A stretch of 64,000 bases of DNA from Acidobacteriota bacterium (GTDB lineage: Bacteria > Acidobacteriota > Blastocatellia > Pyrinomonadales > Pyrinomonadaceae). The notes beneath the pieces were generated by a model. The model made no database searches. It saw only the letters and a program-made list of their open reading frames with translations, and was not told where the DNA came from. The translations under genes and the position numbers were made by a program. Positions 1 to 11,651 of this stretch are shown one piece after another. Position 1 is the stretch's first letter; every line of letters starts with the position of its first letter. The stretch is taken from positions 878,001 through 942,000 of the forward strand of contig CP065003.1 in NCBI GenBank assembly GCA_016700175.1, given 5' to 3'.

Positions 1-554
1 GGAAGGTCAATCTGATCATAGTCTCGGACCACGGAATGGTCACGGTCCCGGCGCGCAACAGGATCGTGCTCGACGAGATGTTCGACGTCTCGAAGGCGGA
101 ACGTGTGATCTGGGTCGGGGAGATCGTGCAGATCTGGCCGAAAGAAGGCGAGGAAGACGCGATCTACAACGCTATCAAACCGAAGCTTCCGGGACAGGCG
201 AAGATCTACAGGAAATCGGAGATCCCCGCGAGATACAAGTACAGCAAGAATCGGAGGATCGCACCGCTGCTGGTCCTTCCCGATGCCGGCTGGGTGTTGG
301 TGAACAGGGCGCGCGCGGACAAAATGGACGCGGAACGGCCTGCGGATTCAGTCGGCGGCTCCCACGGCTACGACAATCTCGCACCGGAAATGCGTGCGCT
401 GTTCATAGCGAACGGACCGGCGTTCAAGCGGTCATATACCGCCGATCCGTTCTCGAACGTCGAGGTTTACAACCTCATGTGCCACATTCTCGGGCTCACG
501 CCTGCCCCGAACGACGGCTACCTGGACAATGTAAAGGAAGTTCTGAAGAAGTGA
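1..554 (+). CDS. Alkaline phosphatase-superfamily phosphodiesterase (C-terminal part, 5' end outside window)
   Basis: The reading frame is open from base 3, so the gene starts before the window. The visible part begins KVNLIIVSDHGM, the Asp-His metal-binding motif of the alkaline phosphatase superfamily. A later GGSHGYDN (about base 355) supplies the third metal-ligand His, and the protein ends ~65 residues after it. This arrangement is typical of type I phosphodiesterase/nucleotide pyrophosphatase (ENPP-like) enzymes, which cleave phosphodiester or pyrophosphate bonds with two zinc ions. Substrate cannot be told from this fragment, and the nucleophile Thr/Ser and any signal peptide lie upstream of base 1. 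Confidence 0.8.
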   Translation, partial: KVNLIIVSDHGMVTVPARNRIVLDEMFDVSKAERVIWVGEIVQIWPKEGEEDAIYNAIKPKLPGQAKIYRKSEIPARYKYSKNRRIAPLLVLPDAGWVLVNRARADKMDAERPADSVGGSHGYDNLAPEMRALFIANGPAFKRSYTADPFSNVEVYNLMCHILGLTPAPNDGYLDNVKEVLKK

Positions 555-1010
555 CGAGCTACGATGAGCTTCAGCTTGTCGGGACTTCACCACAGAGAGC
601 ACAGAGGGAAAAAAGGACACGGATGAACACAGATGGAAGAGGATAACTCCTTGGCCGGCACTCCGAGTTGTTTCTCGAATCTGTGACTATCCCTGTCTTG
701 ATCCGTGTAAATCCGTGTCCTTCCCGCACCAGTCCGAAGAGCTTCAGATTGTCAGGAATTCACCACGGAGAACACGGAGGGAAGAAAGGACACGGATAAA
801 CACAGATGGATCAGCTCCCCTTCGTGCTTCTTTGTGTCGCTCCGTGGTTCGCTTCGCCCAATGCCCGCAGGATGCGGCCGCCCCTTTGCTTCTCGTTCCA
901 CCCTCGTTTAATATCCCCGCCATTTCCTGTATTATGCATCCGTAACCCTCAATTGAACTTACGGGCAATCAGAGCACACCTTGGGACCGTGCCGAAAGAT
1001 CACTTCGCAA
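555..1010. repeat. Intergenic region with a ~72-bp direct repeat (566-637 and 739-810)
   Basis: Two diverged copies, 173 bp apart, share the pattern GAGCTTCAG...TTCACCAC(A/G)GAG...AGGACACGGAT...ACACAGATGGA. Between them lies a related ATCCGTGT.AATCCGTGTCC stretch. No plausible gene is present; short reading frames here are built from the repeat. The segment is probably a dispersed noncoding repeat, with promoter signals for the downstream kinase not clearly recognisable. Confidence 0.6.
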
Positions 1011-3791
<2,781 letters not shown>

Positions 3792-3844
3792 AGGGGTTTA
3801 AGGGGATGGAAGAAGTGTTCTCCGGTGTACGACAAGCTTAGCTT

Positions 3845-3864
3845 CAGGCGCACAAGTGCGCCTG
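3845..3864. terminator. Hairpin at the convergent gene end (8-bp stem)
   Basis: CAGGCGCA-CAAG-TGCGCCTG forms a perfect 8-bp stem with a 4-base loop between the kinase stop and the minus-strand metallophosphoesterase. There is no U-run, so it may be a REP-like element rather than a true intrinsic terminator. Confidence 0.4.
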
Positions 3865-3871
3865 CTAAACG

Positions 3872-3991
3872 GCTCACTGCTTACGGCTTACTGCTTACTG
3901 CTCACCGCTTACTGCTCACCGCTTACTGCTCACTGCTCACCGCTTACTGCTTGCTGCTCACTGCTCACCGCTTACTGCTTGCTGCTCACCG
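3872..3991. repeat. Heptanucleotide tandem array (GCTYACN)n
   Basis: About 17 imperfect copies of a 7-bp unit GCTCACC/GCTTACT/GCTCACT run head to tail. The array reaches into the 3' end of the minus-strand metallophosphoesterase: that gene's TGA stop (3988-3986) lies inside the repeat. The frame across it (LLTAYCS-like heptads) is a translation artefact. Confidence 0.9.
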
Positions 3992-4918
3992 CCTATCTCC
4001 TTTATCCCCTTCATCCCTGTTCCTTAAAGTGATCACAGCGATCTCCGGAGGCACCATAAACCGGAAAGGCAGGATGCTCGTTCCCACGCCCGTGGTGACG
4101 AACATCTCCACTCCTCGCTCCGAGATGTGACCTCTCGCGTATTGCTGGCCGTAGCTGGAGGGAATCATGGGCGAGCCGATTATCGGAAACCATACCTGGC
4201 CTCCGTGCGTGTGGCCGGCGAGAAAGACCTTCAGTTTGTCAGAGACCTTGTGCTTTTCTCCCGTCACGAGCCTGATCATATCCGGGCTGTGGCTCAGCGC
4301 GATGATGTCCCCGGTTCCCTCCGAATTGTCGATCGCCCGCTTGGCGCCCTTCGAATAGACCGCCCATTCGTCGACCAGCGTGTGGTCCTTCAGACCCAGG
4401 ATCCGCAAGTCCGCGCCGCCTGTGTCGATCGTCGCTACCTCGTGTTCCAGCACTCGTATGCCGCGCGATTCCAAAGCCGACGAGATCTTACCGGCGTCGT
4501 TCCATATGTCGTGGTTCCCCAGCACGGCAAACACACCATACTCGGCCTTCAGAGGCTTCAGCCGCTCGGCGATATCGCCGATCGGCATTTTGAGTTCGGA
4601 GTGGTCGTCCCGGGCTTGGGAAATGAAATCGCCGAGCAGGACTATAAGATCTGCATTCTCTTCGTTCGCCTTAGCCACGACCTGATCGATCTTCTCGAAG
4701 TCCACATCGTTCGAGCCGCCGTGGATGTCGGAGATCATCACGATCTTCATTCCATCAAAGGCACGGTTCCAGTTCGCGACCTCGACATCCGCGCGCGTTA
4801 CGACGAGCCTCGTCGGCTCGATGAAGTAAGCGTATCCGAGCGCTGCGACTCCGAGTCCGGCGAGAAACGCGAGAACGATTCCAGTTTTCCGTATCCTGTC
4901 TCTTGTAAAAATTGGCAT
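3986..4918 (-). CDS. Metallophosphoesterase, YaeI-like, membrane-anchored
   Basis: This is a 310-residue calcineurin-like phosphoesterase. An N-terminal hydrophobic segment (~13-33) should anchor it in the inner membrane with the catalytic domain outside the cytosol. Metal-binding motifs appear in order: DIHGG (Asp64, His66), GDFIS, GNHD, a His in ALSHSPD, and GHTHGG. This is the set found in YaeI-type enzymes proposed to hydrolyse UDP-sugar or lipid pyrophosphates; the substrate is not determined here. The start codon overlaps the stop of the upstream UbiD gene by one base (TGATG), so translation is probably coupled. The stop codon is embedded in a heptanucleotide repeat array. Confidence 0.88.
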   Translation of the reverse strand: MPIFTRDRIRKTGIVLAFLAGLGVAALGYAYFIEPTRLVVTRADVEVANWNRAFDGMKIVMISDIHGGSNDVDFEKIDQVVAKANEENADLIVLLGDFISQARDDHSELKMPIGDIAERLKPLKAEYGVFAVLGNHDIWNDAGKISSALESRGIRVLEHEVATIDTGGADLRILGLKDHTLVDEWAVYSKGAKRAIDNSEGTGDIIALSHSPDMIRLVTGEKHKVSDKLKVFLAGHTHGGQVWFPIIGSPMIPSSYGQQYARGHISERGVEMFVTTGVGTSILPFRFMVPPEIAVITLRNRDEGDKGDRR

Positions 4919-6672
4919 CAGTCGGTGAAGTATTCTTTCCAGCGGGAATCAACGAGATTGACGGTGTCCGGATGCGGCTCGACCTCGTCCGGGTACCAGG
5001 GCTTCATTCGCGAGTCGATCACGATCGGAGCCTCGTAGCAGATGTGGTTGTTCTCGACCTTCGAACGCGCCGCGGCGATGTCGGTTGAAGGATTAAAACG
5101 TGTCCAGGTAGCCCAGAGGAACTTGTCGGTCGAATCCGCGAACGTGACGGAATCGTGAAGGACGATGACCTGCCAGCCTTTAAAACGCTCATCTCCGGCG
5201 ATCCTCTCCTTCAGGTCGCTCTCGGTTTCGTATCCCGCGGCCTCGAGCACCAGGCATCCTCCGCAGAAGGGCCTCGCCGCCGAAATGCCTTTCGGAAGGT
5301 CGCCTTTGAATTCGCGCTTAAGTTCCCTTTTCGCATCTCCCACTCCGACAAGCATCGCCTTGCTGCCGTGGTTGATCTTGCCCGATGCGTAGTCGAGCGT
5401 GTCGAACGATGTCCGGTCGAAGATGAAGAAATCCGTTTCCCAGTCGACACGGGCGAGGATGTGTTCGAAAAGGGGCTTGAACTCACTGAGGTCCTGCGGC
5501 TTGTCGGTCAGCATAAGGAACTTCGTCAAAGAGAGCTGGCCCTCGCCGAGGATCCTGAATCCGGCGCCGAGCGCTTCCCTTGCGTACCTTTCCTTCACGA
5601 CCGCCGCCGCAAGTGAATGGAAGCCCGTTTCGCCGTAGCTCCAAAGGTCGAGCACCGCCGGCATCACGAGCGGGAACAAGGGCGACAGAAGTTCCTGCAG
5701 ATAATCGCCTATAAAGAAGTCTTCCTGCCTCGGCTTGCCCACGACGGTCGCCGGATAGACCGCTCCCTTTCTGTGGAATATGCCCTCGATCTCGATCACG
5801 GGATAGTCGTGCGCCAGCGAATAATAGCCGTAATGGTCGCCGAAAGGGCCTTCTGGACGCCTTTTTTTCGGCGGCACGCGCCCGGAAATCACGAATTCCG
5901 CTTCGGACAGCATTCGGAGCCCGCCTTCAAGCGGGCTTCTGACCATGTCGATCTTTCCGTCGTTCAGAAGCGACGCGAGCATGATCTCCGGCACGTCCTC
6001 CGGCAGAGGCGCGATCGCGGCGAGGATCATCGCCGGCGGGCCGCCTATGAAGACGTTGATCGGAAGCGACTCGCCTCGTTTTTCCGCTTCGAAGTAATGA
6101 AATCCGCCGCCCTTGTGGATCTGCCAGTGGATGCCGCATTCCTTAGGGCCGTAGCGCTGGATCCGGTACATCCCCAGGTTGTGTTTTCCGGTCGAGGGGC
6201 TCTCGGTATAAACGAGCGGAAGCGTGACGAAATGTCCGCCGTCTTCCGGCCAGAGCTGGAGCAGAGGCAGTTTCTCCAGGTCCGTTGGATCGATCCTGCC
6301 TTCCGTGACCGGGCCGTAGCTTTTCTTTCGTGTCCCTAGTTTCAGACCCGTCCAGGCCATGTCCTTGTACTGCCAGAGCTCGCGCGGCTTCGGCGGCAGA
6401 AGGACCTCGACCATCTCGACCGCTCTTCGCACGAAGTCTTTCGGCATCGTCCCGAACCCCAGTTCGATCCGGCGCGCCGTGCCGAAAAGGTTCGTTACGA
6501 CCGGGAATTCGGAGCCCCGCACATTCGTGAACAGGAGTGCCGGCCCACCTTCGTCGATGACGCGCCGGTGGATCTCCGCGATCTCGAGGTGCGGATCGAC
6601 CTGCGCGTTGATCTCCTTCAGCTCGTTCTCACGATCCAGGGAGTCAAGAAATGTCCTTAGATTCTTGTGCAT
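4918..6672 (-). CDS. UbiD-family prenylated-FMN decarboxylase
   Basis: This 584-residue protein is colinear with UbiD-type (de)carboxylases, which use prenylated FMN to remove carboxylate from aromatic or alpha,beta-unsaturated acids (ubiquinone/menaquinone precursors and others). Conserved blocks include VTEGRI, the RIQRYGPKECGIHWQ region, GPFGDHYGYYS and the TVVGKPRQEDFFIGD block. The start MHKNLRTFLDS at 6672 matches family N-termini. An upstream in-frame TTG (6720) would place 16 extra residues inside the terminator hairpin of the preceding gene, so I reject it. No UbiX is seen in the window. The product could be menaquinone-related, but the sequence alone does not decide this. Confidence 0.85.
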   Translation of the reverse strand: MHKNLRTFLDSLDRENELKEINAQVDPHLEIAEIHRRVIDEGGPALLFTNVRGSEFPVVTNLFGTARRIELGFGTMPKDFVRRAVEMVEVLLPPKPRELWQYKDMAWTGLKLGTRKKSYGPVTEGRIDPTDLEKLPLLQLWPEDGGHFVTLPLVYTESPSTGKHNLGMYRIQRYGPKECGIHWQIHKGGGFHYFEAEKRGESLPINVFIGGPPAMILAAIAPLPEDVPEIMLASLLNDGKIDMVRSPLEGGLRMLSEAEFVISGRVPPKKRRPEGPFGDHYGYYSLAHDYPVIEIEGIFHRKGAVYPATVVGKPRQEDFFIGDYLQELLSPLFPLVMPAVLDLWSYGETGFHSLAAAVVKERYAREALGAGFRILGEGQLSLTKFLMLTDKPQDLSEFKPLFEHILARVDWETDFFIFDRTSFDTLDYASGKINHGSKAMLVGVGDAKRELKREFKGDLPKGISAARPFCGGCLVLEAAGYETESDLKERIAGDERFKGWQVIVLHDSVTFADSTDKFLWATWTRFNPSTDIAAARSKVENNHICYEAPIVIDSRMKPWYPDEVEPHPDTVNLVDSRWKEYFTD

Positions 6673-6696
6673 CCGGAAATATCGGATTCGAGAAAT

Positions 6697-6730
6697 AAGG
6701 GCGGCCGGTTTCATAACCAACCGCCCGCTT
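6697..6730 (-). terminator. Terminator of the M16 operon, before ubiD
   Basis: GGGCGG-CC-GGTT-TCAT-AACC-AA-CCGCCC (stem 6699-6704/6721-6726 with an inner GGTT/AACC stem) is followed on the minus strand by TTATTTC. It separates the M16 pair from ubiD and rules out the upstream TTG start for UbiD. Confidence 0.6.
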
Positions 6731-6751
6731 AAACGCGTTGAATCCGGAAGT

Positions 6752-8293
6752 TCAGCGGCCTCTTGATGATCTGAGGTCGCTGCTGTTCAGGTCCAGATTG
6801 GAGGCCTTGATGACCTCGATCGTACGGTTCGGGAAACGCTTCGTGAGGTCGTCGAGGAACAGCTTCGCGTCGCCGACGATTATCAGGTCTCCACCTAGAA
6901 GGTTCTCAGCCGCGAATTTCCTGATCTGTAAGCCCGTGACCTTCTCAACATCGCTCACATACGAATTCAGATGGCCGGGCTGTAGGCCAAACACATAAAG
7001 ATCGCGTACACGTGCTGCAAGCCCGTTATTCGTCTGAAGCCCTCGACCAAAACTCCCTGTCACCACGGATTTACGCGGTACAAGCTCAGACTCAGATATG
7101 TTGGCTTTCGAGAGCTTCTCGACCTCCGCCCCGATCAGTTCAGCGACCTCGCCTGCCGATTCGTTTTTCGTTTGGGTGAAAGCGTTGAAATTAGAATAAC
7201 CTGAGCGCCAATCAAAACTGCTTCGTGCTCCATAACTAAGTCCGCGTTTGATCCGAATCTCCTGATTGAGGCGTGCCGAGTATCCGCCTCCAAGAATAGA
7301 ATTCAGTACGATTGCCGGGAAATAGTATTCACCTGAAACGATCTTTGGATCTTCGTCGTCGGCCATTTCATCCGAATGAACATACGCGACCCTTCCATCG
7401 ACAACCCTATTCGCTACTCCAACCGCGGCTTGCCCGGAATCCGGAAGGTCTATCACTAATATGTTCTTGATCGCTTCCGTCGGTCTCGGCGGCGCCAGAT
7501 CCATCCTCGCAATCAGTTCCTTGCTCTCCGCACCTTTCGCAGGCGACTTCCACCCCCCGAAGAAAAGCCTTCCGTACCTGATCCCTTCTTCTTTCGTAAT
7601 GTCCCCGGCGAAGATCAGGACCGCGTTCTTCGGATGGTAGTTGGCGTAGTGGAACGTCTCCAGATCGCGAGTGCGGATCCTCTCGATCGACTCCGGTGTT
7701 CCTTCGTTAGAATGTTCGCCGTACGTGTACCGCGAGGCGACGTAGTTCCAGACCGGACCGGGCTGTTTCAGCTGGACCTTCAGATTGTCGATCCTCTGCT
7801 TTTTAAGAAGGTTCAGCTCGTCCGCCGGAAATGTCGGGCGGATCACAGAATCGGCCATTATCGCCATCGCTTTCGGCAGTTTGTCCCGCATCACCGAGAC
7901 ATTCGCGAACGAACCATTCCAGTCGGCGCCTGTGGAGAAACTCGCGCCGAGGAACTCCATTTCCTGGGCAATCTGCGTGGCGTTCCGAAGATCGGTGCCT
8001 TTCGTGAGCATATCTGCGGTCAGATTCGCGAGTCCCGCGTGAGAAGCGTTCTCCAAGCCCGCTCCGCCTCGGATCAGAAGAGAGACGGTAACAAGCGGAA
8101 GATCCCTTTTACTGACGATCACGATCGTAAGCCCGTTGATCAGCTTCACTTCTTCGACCGTAGGAATCTCGACCGAGCGCGGCTCGGAAGGCGGAGGAGG
8201 AGTTTCCTTCGTTTGCTGAGCATCCAAAGGTACCGCGAATGACGCGAATACAAGGCTTAGCACCGCAAACCTAAGACAGTACTTGAAGTTCAT
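6752..8293 (-). CDS. M16-family peptidase homologue, non-catalytic partner subunit (exported)
   Basis: This 513-residue protein has a signal peptide (~1-25, ending VPLDAQQ) followed by two M16 (pitrilysin-like) domains. Where the catalytic subunit has HxxEH, this protein reads HAGLANLTADML, so the zinc site is lost. It should be the structural partner of the catalytic subunit encoded immediately upstream, as in M16B heterodimers and mitochondrial processing peptidase. Its ATG overlaps the upstream stop by four bases (ATGA), supporting coupled synthesis in equal amounts. It is probably periplasmic, and its peptide substrates are unknown. Confidence 0.88.
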   Translation of the reverse strand: MNFKYCLRFAVLSLVFASFAVPLDAQQTKETPPPPSEPRSVEIPTVEEVKLINGLTIVIVSKRDLPLVTVSLLIRGGAGLENASHAGLANLTADMLTKGTDLRNATQIAQEMEFLGASFSTGADWNGSFANVSVMRDKLPKAMAIMADSVIRPTFPADELNLLKKQRIDNLKVQLKQPGPVWNYVASRYTYGEHSNEGTPESIERIRTRDLETFHYANYHPKNAVLIFAGDITKEEGIRYGRLFFGGWKSPAKGAESKELIARMDLAPPRPTEAIKNILVIDLPDSGQAAVGVANRVVDGRVAYVHSDEMADDEDPKIVSGEYYFPAIVLNSILGGGYSARLNQEIRIKRGLSYGARSSFDWRSGYSNFNAFTQTKNESAGEVAELIGAEVEKLSKANISESELVPRKSVVTGSFGRGLQTNNGLAARVRDLYVFGLQPGHLNSYVSDVEKVTGLQIRKFAAENLLGGDLIIVGDAKLFLDDLTKRFPNRTIEVIKASNLDLNSSDLRSSRGR

Positions 8294-9666
8294 CGTGCAC
8301 CTCCTTCGTTCTTTTCTGCGGGTTTCGTTGACTCTTCGGCGTCCCCATGTCGATAGTTGATGACCACGCGGTTCTTACCGCCCATATATTTATTAACAAC
8401 CCGCTTTAAGTCTGCGGCCGTAACCTTCTGCAATTGCTCTACTTCGGTGTTAGCGGCTTTCGCGTCGCCCCGGTAGATTATCGCCTCGCCGATCGCCACG
8501 GCTTTGCCGTTGACGGTCTCGCGGTCGCGGAGTATTCGGGTGATCAGAACGTTCTTCGCTTTCTCGATCTCGATCGCAGAAGGAGCCTCTTCTTTCAGCC
8601 TCGCTATCTCTTCATCAATCGCCTTCTCCATTTCGGCGGGCGACTTCCCGCTGGCGGCGATGGCGTAGAAGATCAGGAGTCCAGGATCGGTACGAATGTC
8701 CGCGAAAAATCCGACATCCTGAGCAAGCTGTTTCTTGTAAACAAGAGACTGGTAGAGCCTCGAGCTTTCGCCGCCGGAGAGGATCGCCTGAAGTACTTCC
8801 AGGGCCGCGACGTCGTCACTCGTTGAGGGCGGAGCGAGATACGTGATCCCGAGCGCCGGACAGCATTCCGGCACGTTCGGCCTAGTGCGTTCATACCTTT
8901 CTTCCTCCGTTTTCGCTGGCTCCTCGACGGTGACGCGCTCTATCGCGCCTTCGGGGTTCTTAATACCCGCAAAATACTTGTCGATCCACTTGTCGAGCTG
9001 CGCCCTGTCAAAGTCGCCGACAACGATCAAAGCGGCGTTGTCGGGGCGGTAATACTCGCGGTAGAAGGCGAACGCGTCCTCGATCGTCGCCGCGTTAAGT
9101 TCGTCGAGGTTTCCGATCACGCCGCGCTTGTATGGGTGTTTCTTGAACGAGAGGCTGTCGAGATACTGGAAGAACATTCCGTACGGATTGGCGAGTACGC
9201 CTTGCCGGAACTCCTCCTTTACGACGTCGCGCTCGGAAGCGAAATTGCCCTCATCGACGGCGAGGTTGACCATCCGCTCGGCTTCGGCCCAGAGCAGTGT
9301 CTCAAGGTAGTTCGAGGGTATCTCTTCGTAATAGTTGGTCAGGTCCTCGCGGGTCGACGCGTTGTTCCAGCCGCCCACGTCCTCGGTCAGCCGGTCCATC
9401 GTCTCGTTCGCCATGTTCTTCGTCGCCTTGAACATCATGTGCTCGAACATATGCGCGAAGCCCGACTTCCCTTCCGGATCGTCCTTGCCGCCGACTCGGT
9501 ACCAGACCTGAACGGTCACGACGGGGTTCGAACGGTCCTGGACCGAGACGACCTTCATCCCGTTCGCGAGCGTGCGCTCGAAGATCGGCATGTCCGGCAC
9601 CTTCGTCTGCGCCGCGGCGACGGCGGCAAATGTTAACAGAAGTAAAGTTATGGATAATTTCTTCAT
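8290..9666 (-). CDS. M16-family zinc metallopeptidase, catalytic subunit (exported)
   Basis: This 458-residue protein has a clear signal peptide (MKKLSITLLLLTFAAVAAAQ). The inverted zinc motif HMFEH lies in FAHMFEHMMF, and the downstream glutamate sits in a typical M16 helix (ERDVVKEEF). The start at 9666 has a good Shine-Dalgarno sequence (GGAGAAAG) and begins the signal peptide; an upstream in-frame start at 9738 would run through a dispersed repeat. With the inactive homologue just downstream (ATGA overlap) it should form an M16 heterodimer that degrades or trims peptides in the periplasm. Confidence 0.92.
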   Translation of the reverse strand: MKKLSITLLLLTFAAVAAAQTKVPDMPIFERTLANGMKVVSVQDRSNPVVTVQVWYRVGGKDDPEGKSGFAHMFEHMMFKATKNMANETMDRLTEDVGGWNNASTREDLTNYYEEIPSNYLETLLWAEAERMVNLAVDEGNFASERDVVKEEFRQGVLANPYGMFFQYLDSLSFKKHPYKRGVIGNLDELNAATIEDAFAFYREYYRPDNAALIVVGDFDRAQLDKWIDKYFAGIKNPEGAIERVTVEEPAKTEEERYERTRPNVPECCPALGITYLAPPSTSDDVAALEVLQAILSGGESSRLYQSLVYKKQLAQDVGFFADIRTDPGLLIFYAIAASGKSPAEMEKAIDEEIARLKEEAPSAIEIEKAKNVLITRILRDRETVNGKAVAIGEAIIYRGDAKAANTEVEQLQKVTAADLKRVVNKYMGGKNRVVINYRHGDAEESTKPAEKNEGGAR

Positions 9667-9716
9667 ATGACTTTCTCCAAATCGGCACCCGGGGAGACAG
9701 CGGCGGGCACAACCGA

Positions 9717-9830
9717 GCCGCGTAGCGGCGGCCTGCATTTAGCCGTGGGCAAGCGCGACAGCGCGCAGCCCACGGTACGCGAACCAGAACGGACCCGAGT
9801 CGCGTAGCGACGGCCTGTGTCCTAAGCCCA
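9717..9830. repeat. REP-like palindromic repeats upstream of the M16 operon
   Basis: The segment holds two CGCGTAGCG-centred palindromes and a TAGCCGTGGG...CCCACGGTA hairpin with an inner GCGCGACAGCGCGC stem. The same modules recur at 10932-10998. The TAGCCGTGG half-palindrome resembles the repeats next to the REP transposase at 31 kb. A further ATTGATCAATG/CATTGACCATTG motif (9853-9882) belongs to another dispersed family. Confidence 0.6.
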
Positions 9831-9883
9831 ATCTCCAGCGACGGGCCTTACATTGATCAATGTCCAATGAGCATTGACCATTG

Positions 9884-10732
9884 TTACGAGTATTCGTAAA
9901 ACCCGCGTCCGGACTTCCTTCCGAGCCATCCGGCGTCGACGTACTTCTTGAGCAGCGGGCACGGCCTGTACTTCGGATCTCCGAGGCCTTCGTGCAGCAC
10001 GTTCAGGATCGCGAGGCACACGTCGAGGCCTATGAAATCCGCGAGCGTCAGAGGCCCCATCGGGTGGTTCATTCCCAGTTTCATTATCTCGTCGATCGAT
10101 TCCTTCGTGGCGACACCCTCGTGAAGCGCGAAAACCGCCTCATTGATCATCGGCATAAGGATACGGTTCGAGACAAAGCCCGGATAATCGTTGCACTCGA
10201 CCGGAACCTTGCCCAGTTTTTCCGACATTCCCTTGACCGTCGCATACGTCTCGTCCGAGGTCTCGATACCCCGGATCACCTCGACCAGCTTCATCAGCGG
10301 AACCGGGTTGAAAAAGTGCATCCCGATAACTTTGTCCGGCCGCTTGGTCGTCGCGGCGATCTTCGTGATCGAGATCGCCGACGTGTTGGTCGCGAGGATC
10401 GCATCAGACTTTGCCACGAGATCGAGCTCGCCGAAGATCGACTTCTTGACCTCGAAATTCTCGGTCGCCGCCTCGACGATGAGGTCGCAGTCCGCGATCG
10501 CGGCGTAATCCGTGGTCCCCTCGATCCTGGAAAGCGCCTCGGACTTCTCGTCCTCGGTCATCTTTTCCTTAATTACAAACCGGTCCAGGCTCTTTTCGAT
10601 CGCCGAAATGCCCCTCTCGACGAATTCTTCGGCGACATCGCTCATCACGACGTCGAATCCGTTGACGGCCGCAGTCTGCGCGATCCCGTTCCCCATTGTG
10701 CCCGAGCCGATGACACCTATCTTGTTGCTCAT
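9884..10732 (-). CDS. hbd: 3-hydroxybutyryl-CoA dehydrogenase
   Basis: This 282-residue NAD(P)-dependent dehydrogenase matches the usual length for the family. The Rossmann dinucleotide motif GVIGSGTMGNGIA is at residues 6-18, and the catalytic His sits in GMHFFNPVPLMKLVEV with its Glu partner. The C-terminal domain carries NDYPGFVSNRILMPMINEA. It interconverts acetoacetyl-CoA and 3-hydroxybutyryl-CoA. The thiolase on the same strand at 11.7-12.8 kb makes acetoacetyl-CoA, so the two probably act in one short-chain acyl-CoA pathway (butyrate, hydroxybutyrate or fatty-acid oxidation), although repeats and a small membrane protein separate them. Confidence 0.93.
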   Translation of the reverse strand: MSNKIGVIGSGTMGNGIAQTAAVNGFDVVMSDVAEEFVERGISAIEKSLDRFVIKEKMTEDEKSEALSRIEGTTDYAAIADCDLIVEAATENFEVKKSIFGELDLVAKSDAILATNTSAISITKIAATTKRPDKVIGMHFFNPVPLMKLVEVIRGIETSDETYATVKGMSEKLGKVPVECNDYPGFVSNRILMPMINEAVFALHEGVATKESIDEIMKLGMNHPMGPLTLADFIGLDVCLAILNVLHEGLGDPKYRPCPLLKKYVDAGWLGRKSGRGFYEYS

Positions 10733-11146
10733 AATGGTCTTAAAGTGATGTTTCTATTGTGTTTGTCTGATTGTATATGCTTAGAAAGATAGACGAAATT
10801 CGGGGGGAAAACAAACGGCGTCCCGTAGGGGCGGGACCTGCGCCCGCCCATCTGCACCGTTCACATTCGAATTCAGGAACGCGAGCGACGGCACGATCAT
10901 CGACCAATGCTCATCGACCAATGAACAGTGACCCTAGTCGCGTAGCGACGACCTGCATTTAGCCGTGGGTAAGCCCGAAGGGCGCCACCCACGGTAAAGA
11001 GATCCCCTTGGATATCCAGCCGCTTTAGCGGCGACACGATCATTGACCAATGGAAAGCGCTATCACTTGGAACTTATCGTAGGTGCGGGCGAGGACGCCC
11101 GCGGTCCCGCTCAGCACTCATCTCTCAGCACCCGGTACTTGCGTGT
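10733..11146. repeat. Intergenic mosaic of dispersed palindromic repeats
   Basis: This 414-bp gap contains: a GTAGGGGCGGGACC...CCCGCCC hairpin (10825-10849) and a variant (11079-11102); an ATCGACCAATG/ATTGACCAATG repeat (10901-10930, 11039-11052); and the CGCGTAGCG-GCATTTAGCCGTGGG...CCCACGG module (10932-10998) also found at 9.7 kb. No gene is supportable. Mosaics of this kind usually result from successive mobilisation of nonautonomous palindromic elements. Confidence 0.6.
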
Positions 11147-11572
11147 TCACTGCCAACTGCTCGGCGGAGGCGGGACGTGCGAAGTCGTTCCGCTTTCGTA
11201 GAAAGCCTTGCCCATATCTCCGAAGAAGAACCAGATCCCGTAGATCCCGAGCGCCGTCCCAAGCGGGAAGTTCATAATGCAGAGGATGGAGGCGATGATC
11301 CCGAGAATCCGTCCGACCGGAGCCTCCTTGTAGATCTTCCAGCCCGTCACCAGGTAAAAAACCGAGAAGATCAGGATCATCGCCGATATGACGACGGCGA
11401 GAATAATGAAGATCCCGCCGACGGTCTGCGCCTCTCGTTCTCGGACCGATGTCAGCATCATCGTGCCCATCCCGCCGTAAATAAGAGCGAAGATGGCTCC
11501 GCCCAGAACGGAAAGCCCGCCGTTGATGAGAAAGAAGATCCCGAGAAGCCTGTTATGATCTCTCGCAGTCAT
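11147..11572 (-). CDS. Small integral membrane protein of unknown function
   Basis: This 141-residue protein has about four hydrophobic segments (roughly residues 8-35, 50-75, 80-100 and 103-120) and a short Pro-rich cytosolic or periplasmic tail ending PPPPSSWQ. I cannot assign a family with confidence. It lies between the thiolase and 3-hydroxybutyryl-CoA dehydrogenase genes on the same strand, but the 79-bp upstream gap and the 414-bp repeat-filled downstream gap argue against a tight functional link. The start ATG at 11572 is preceded by AAAAGGAGTTGGACAA, a good ribosome-binding site. Confidence 0.75.
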   Translation of the reverse strand: MTARDHNRLLGIFFLINGGLSVLGGAIFALIYGGMGTMMLTSVREREAQTVGGIFIILAVVISAMILIFSVFYLVTGWKIYKEAPVGRILGIIASILCIMNFPLGTALGIYGIWFFFGDMGKAFYESGTTSHVPPPPSSWQ

Positions 11573-11651
11573 TTGTCCAACTCCTTTTCAAATCCCGTAA
11601 ATTGCGTTTCCGCCGATAATTACGGTCAACGTGCGGGCCGAGTTCCAGGGT

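Noticed and set aside
3825..4130. Plus-strand frame over the 3.9-kb heptamer array
   Set aside because: It is repeat-derived low-complexity sequence running antisense into the metallophosphoesterase gene.
6673..6720. TTG start for UbiD at 6720
   Set aside because: The extra codons lie in the terminator hairpin of the upstream gene, and the family N-terminus matches 6672.
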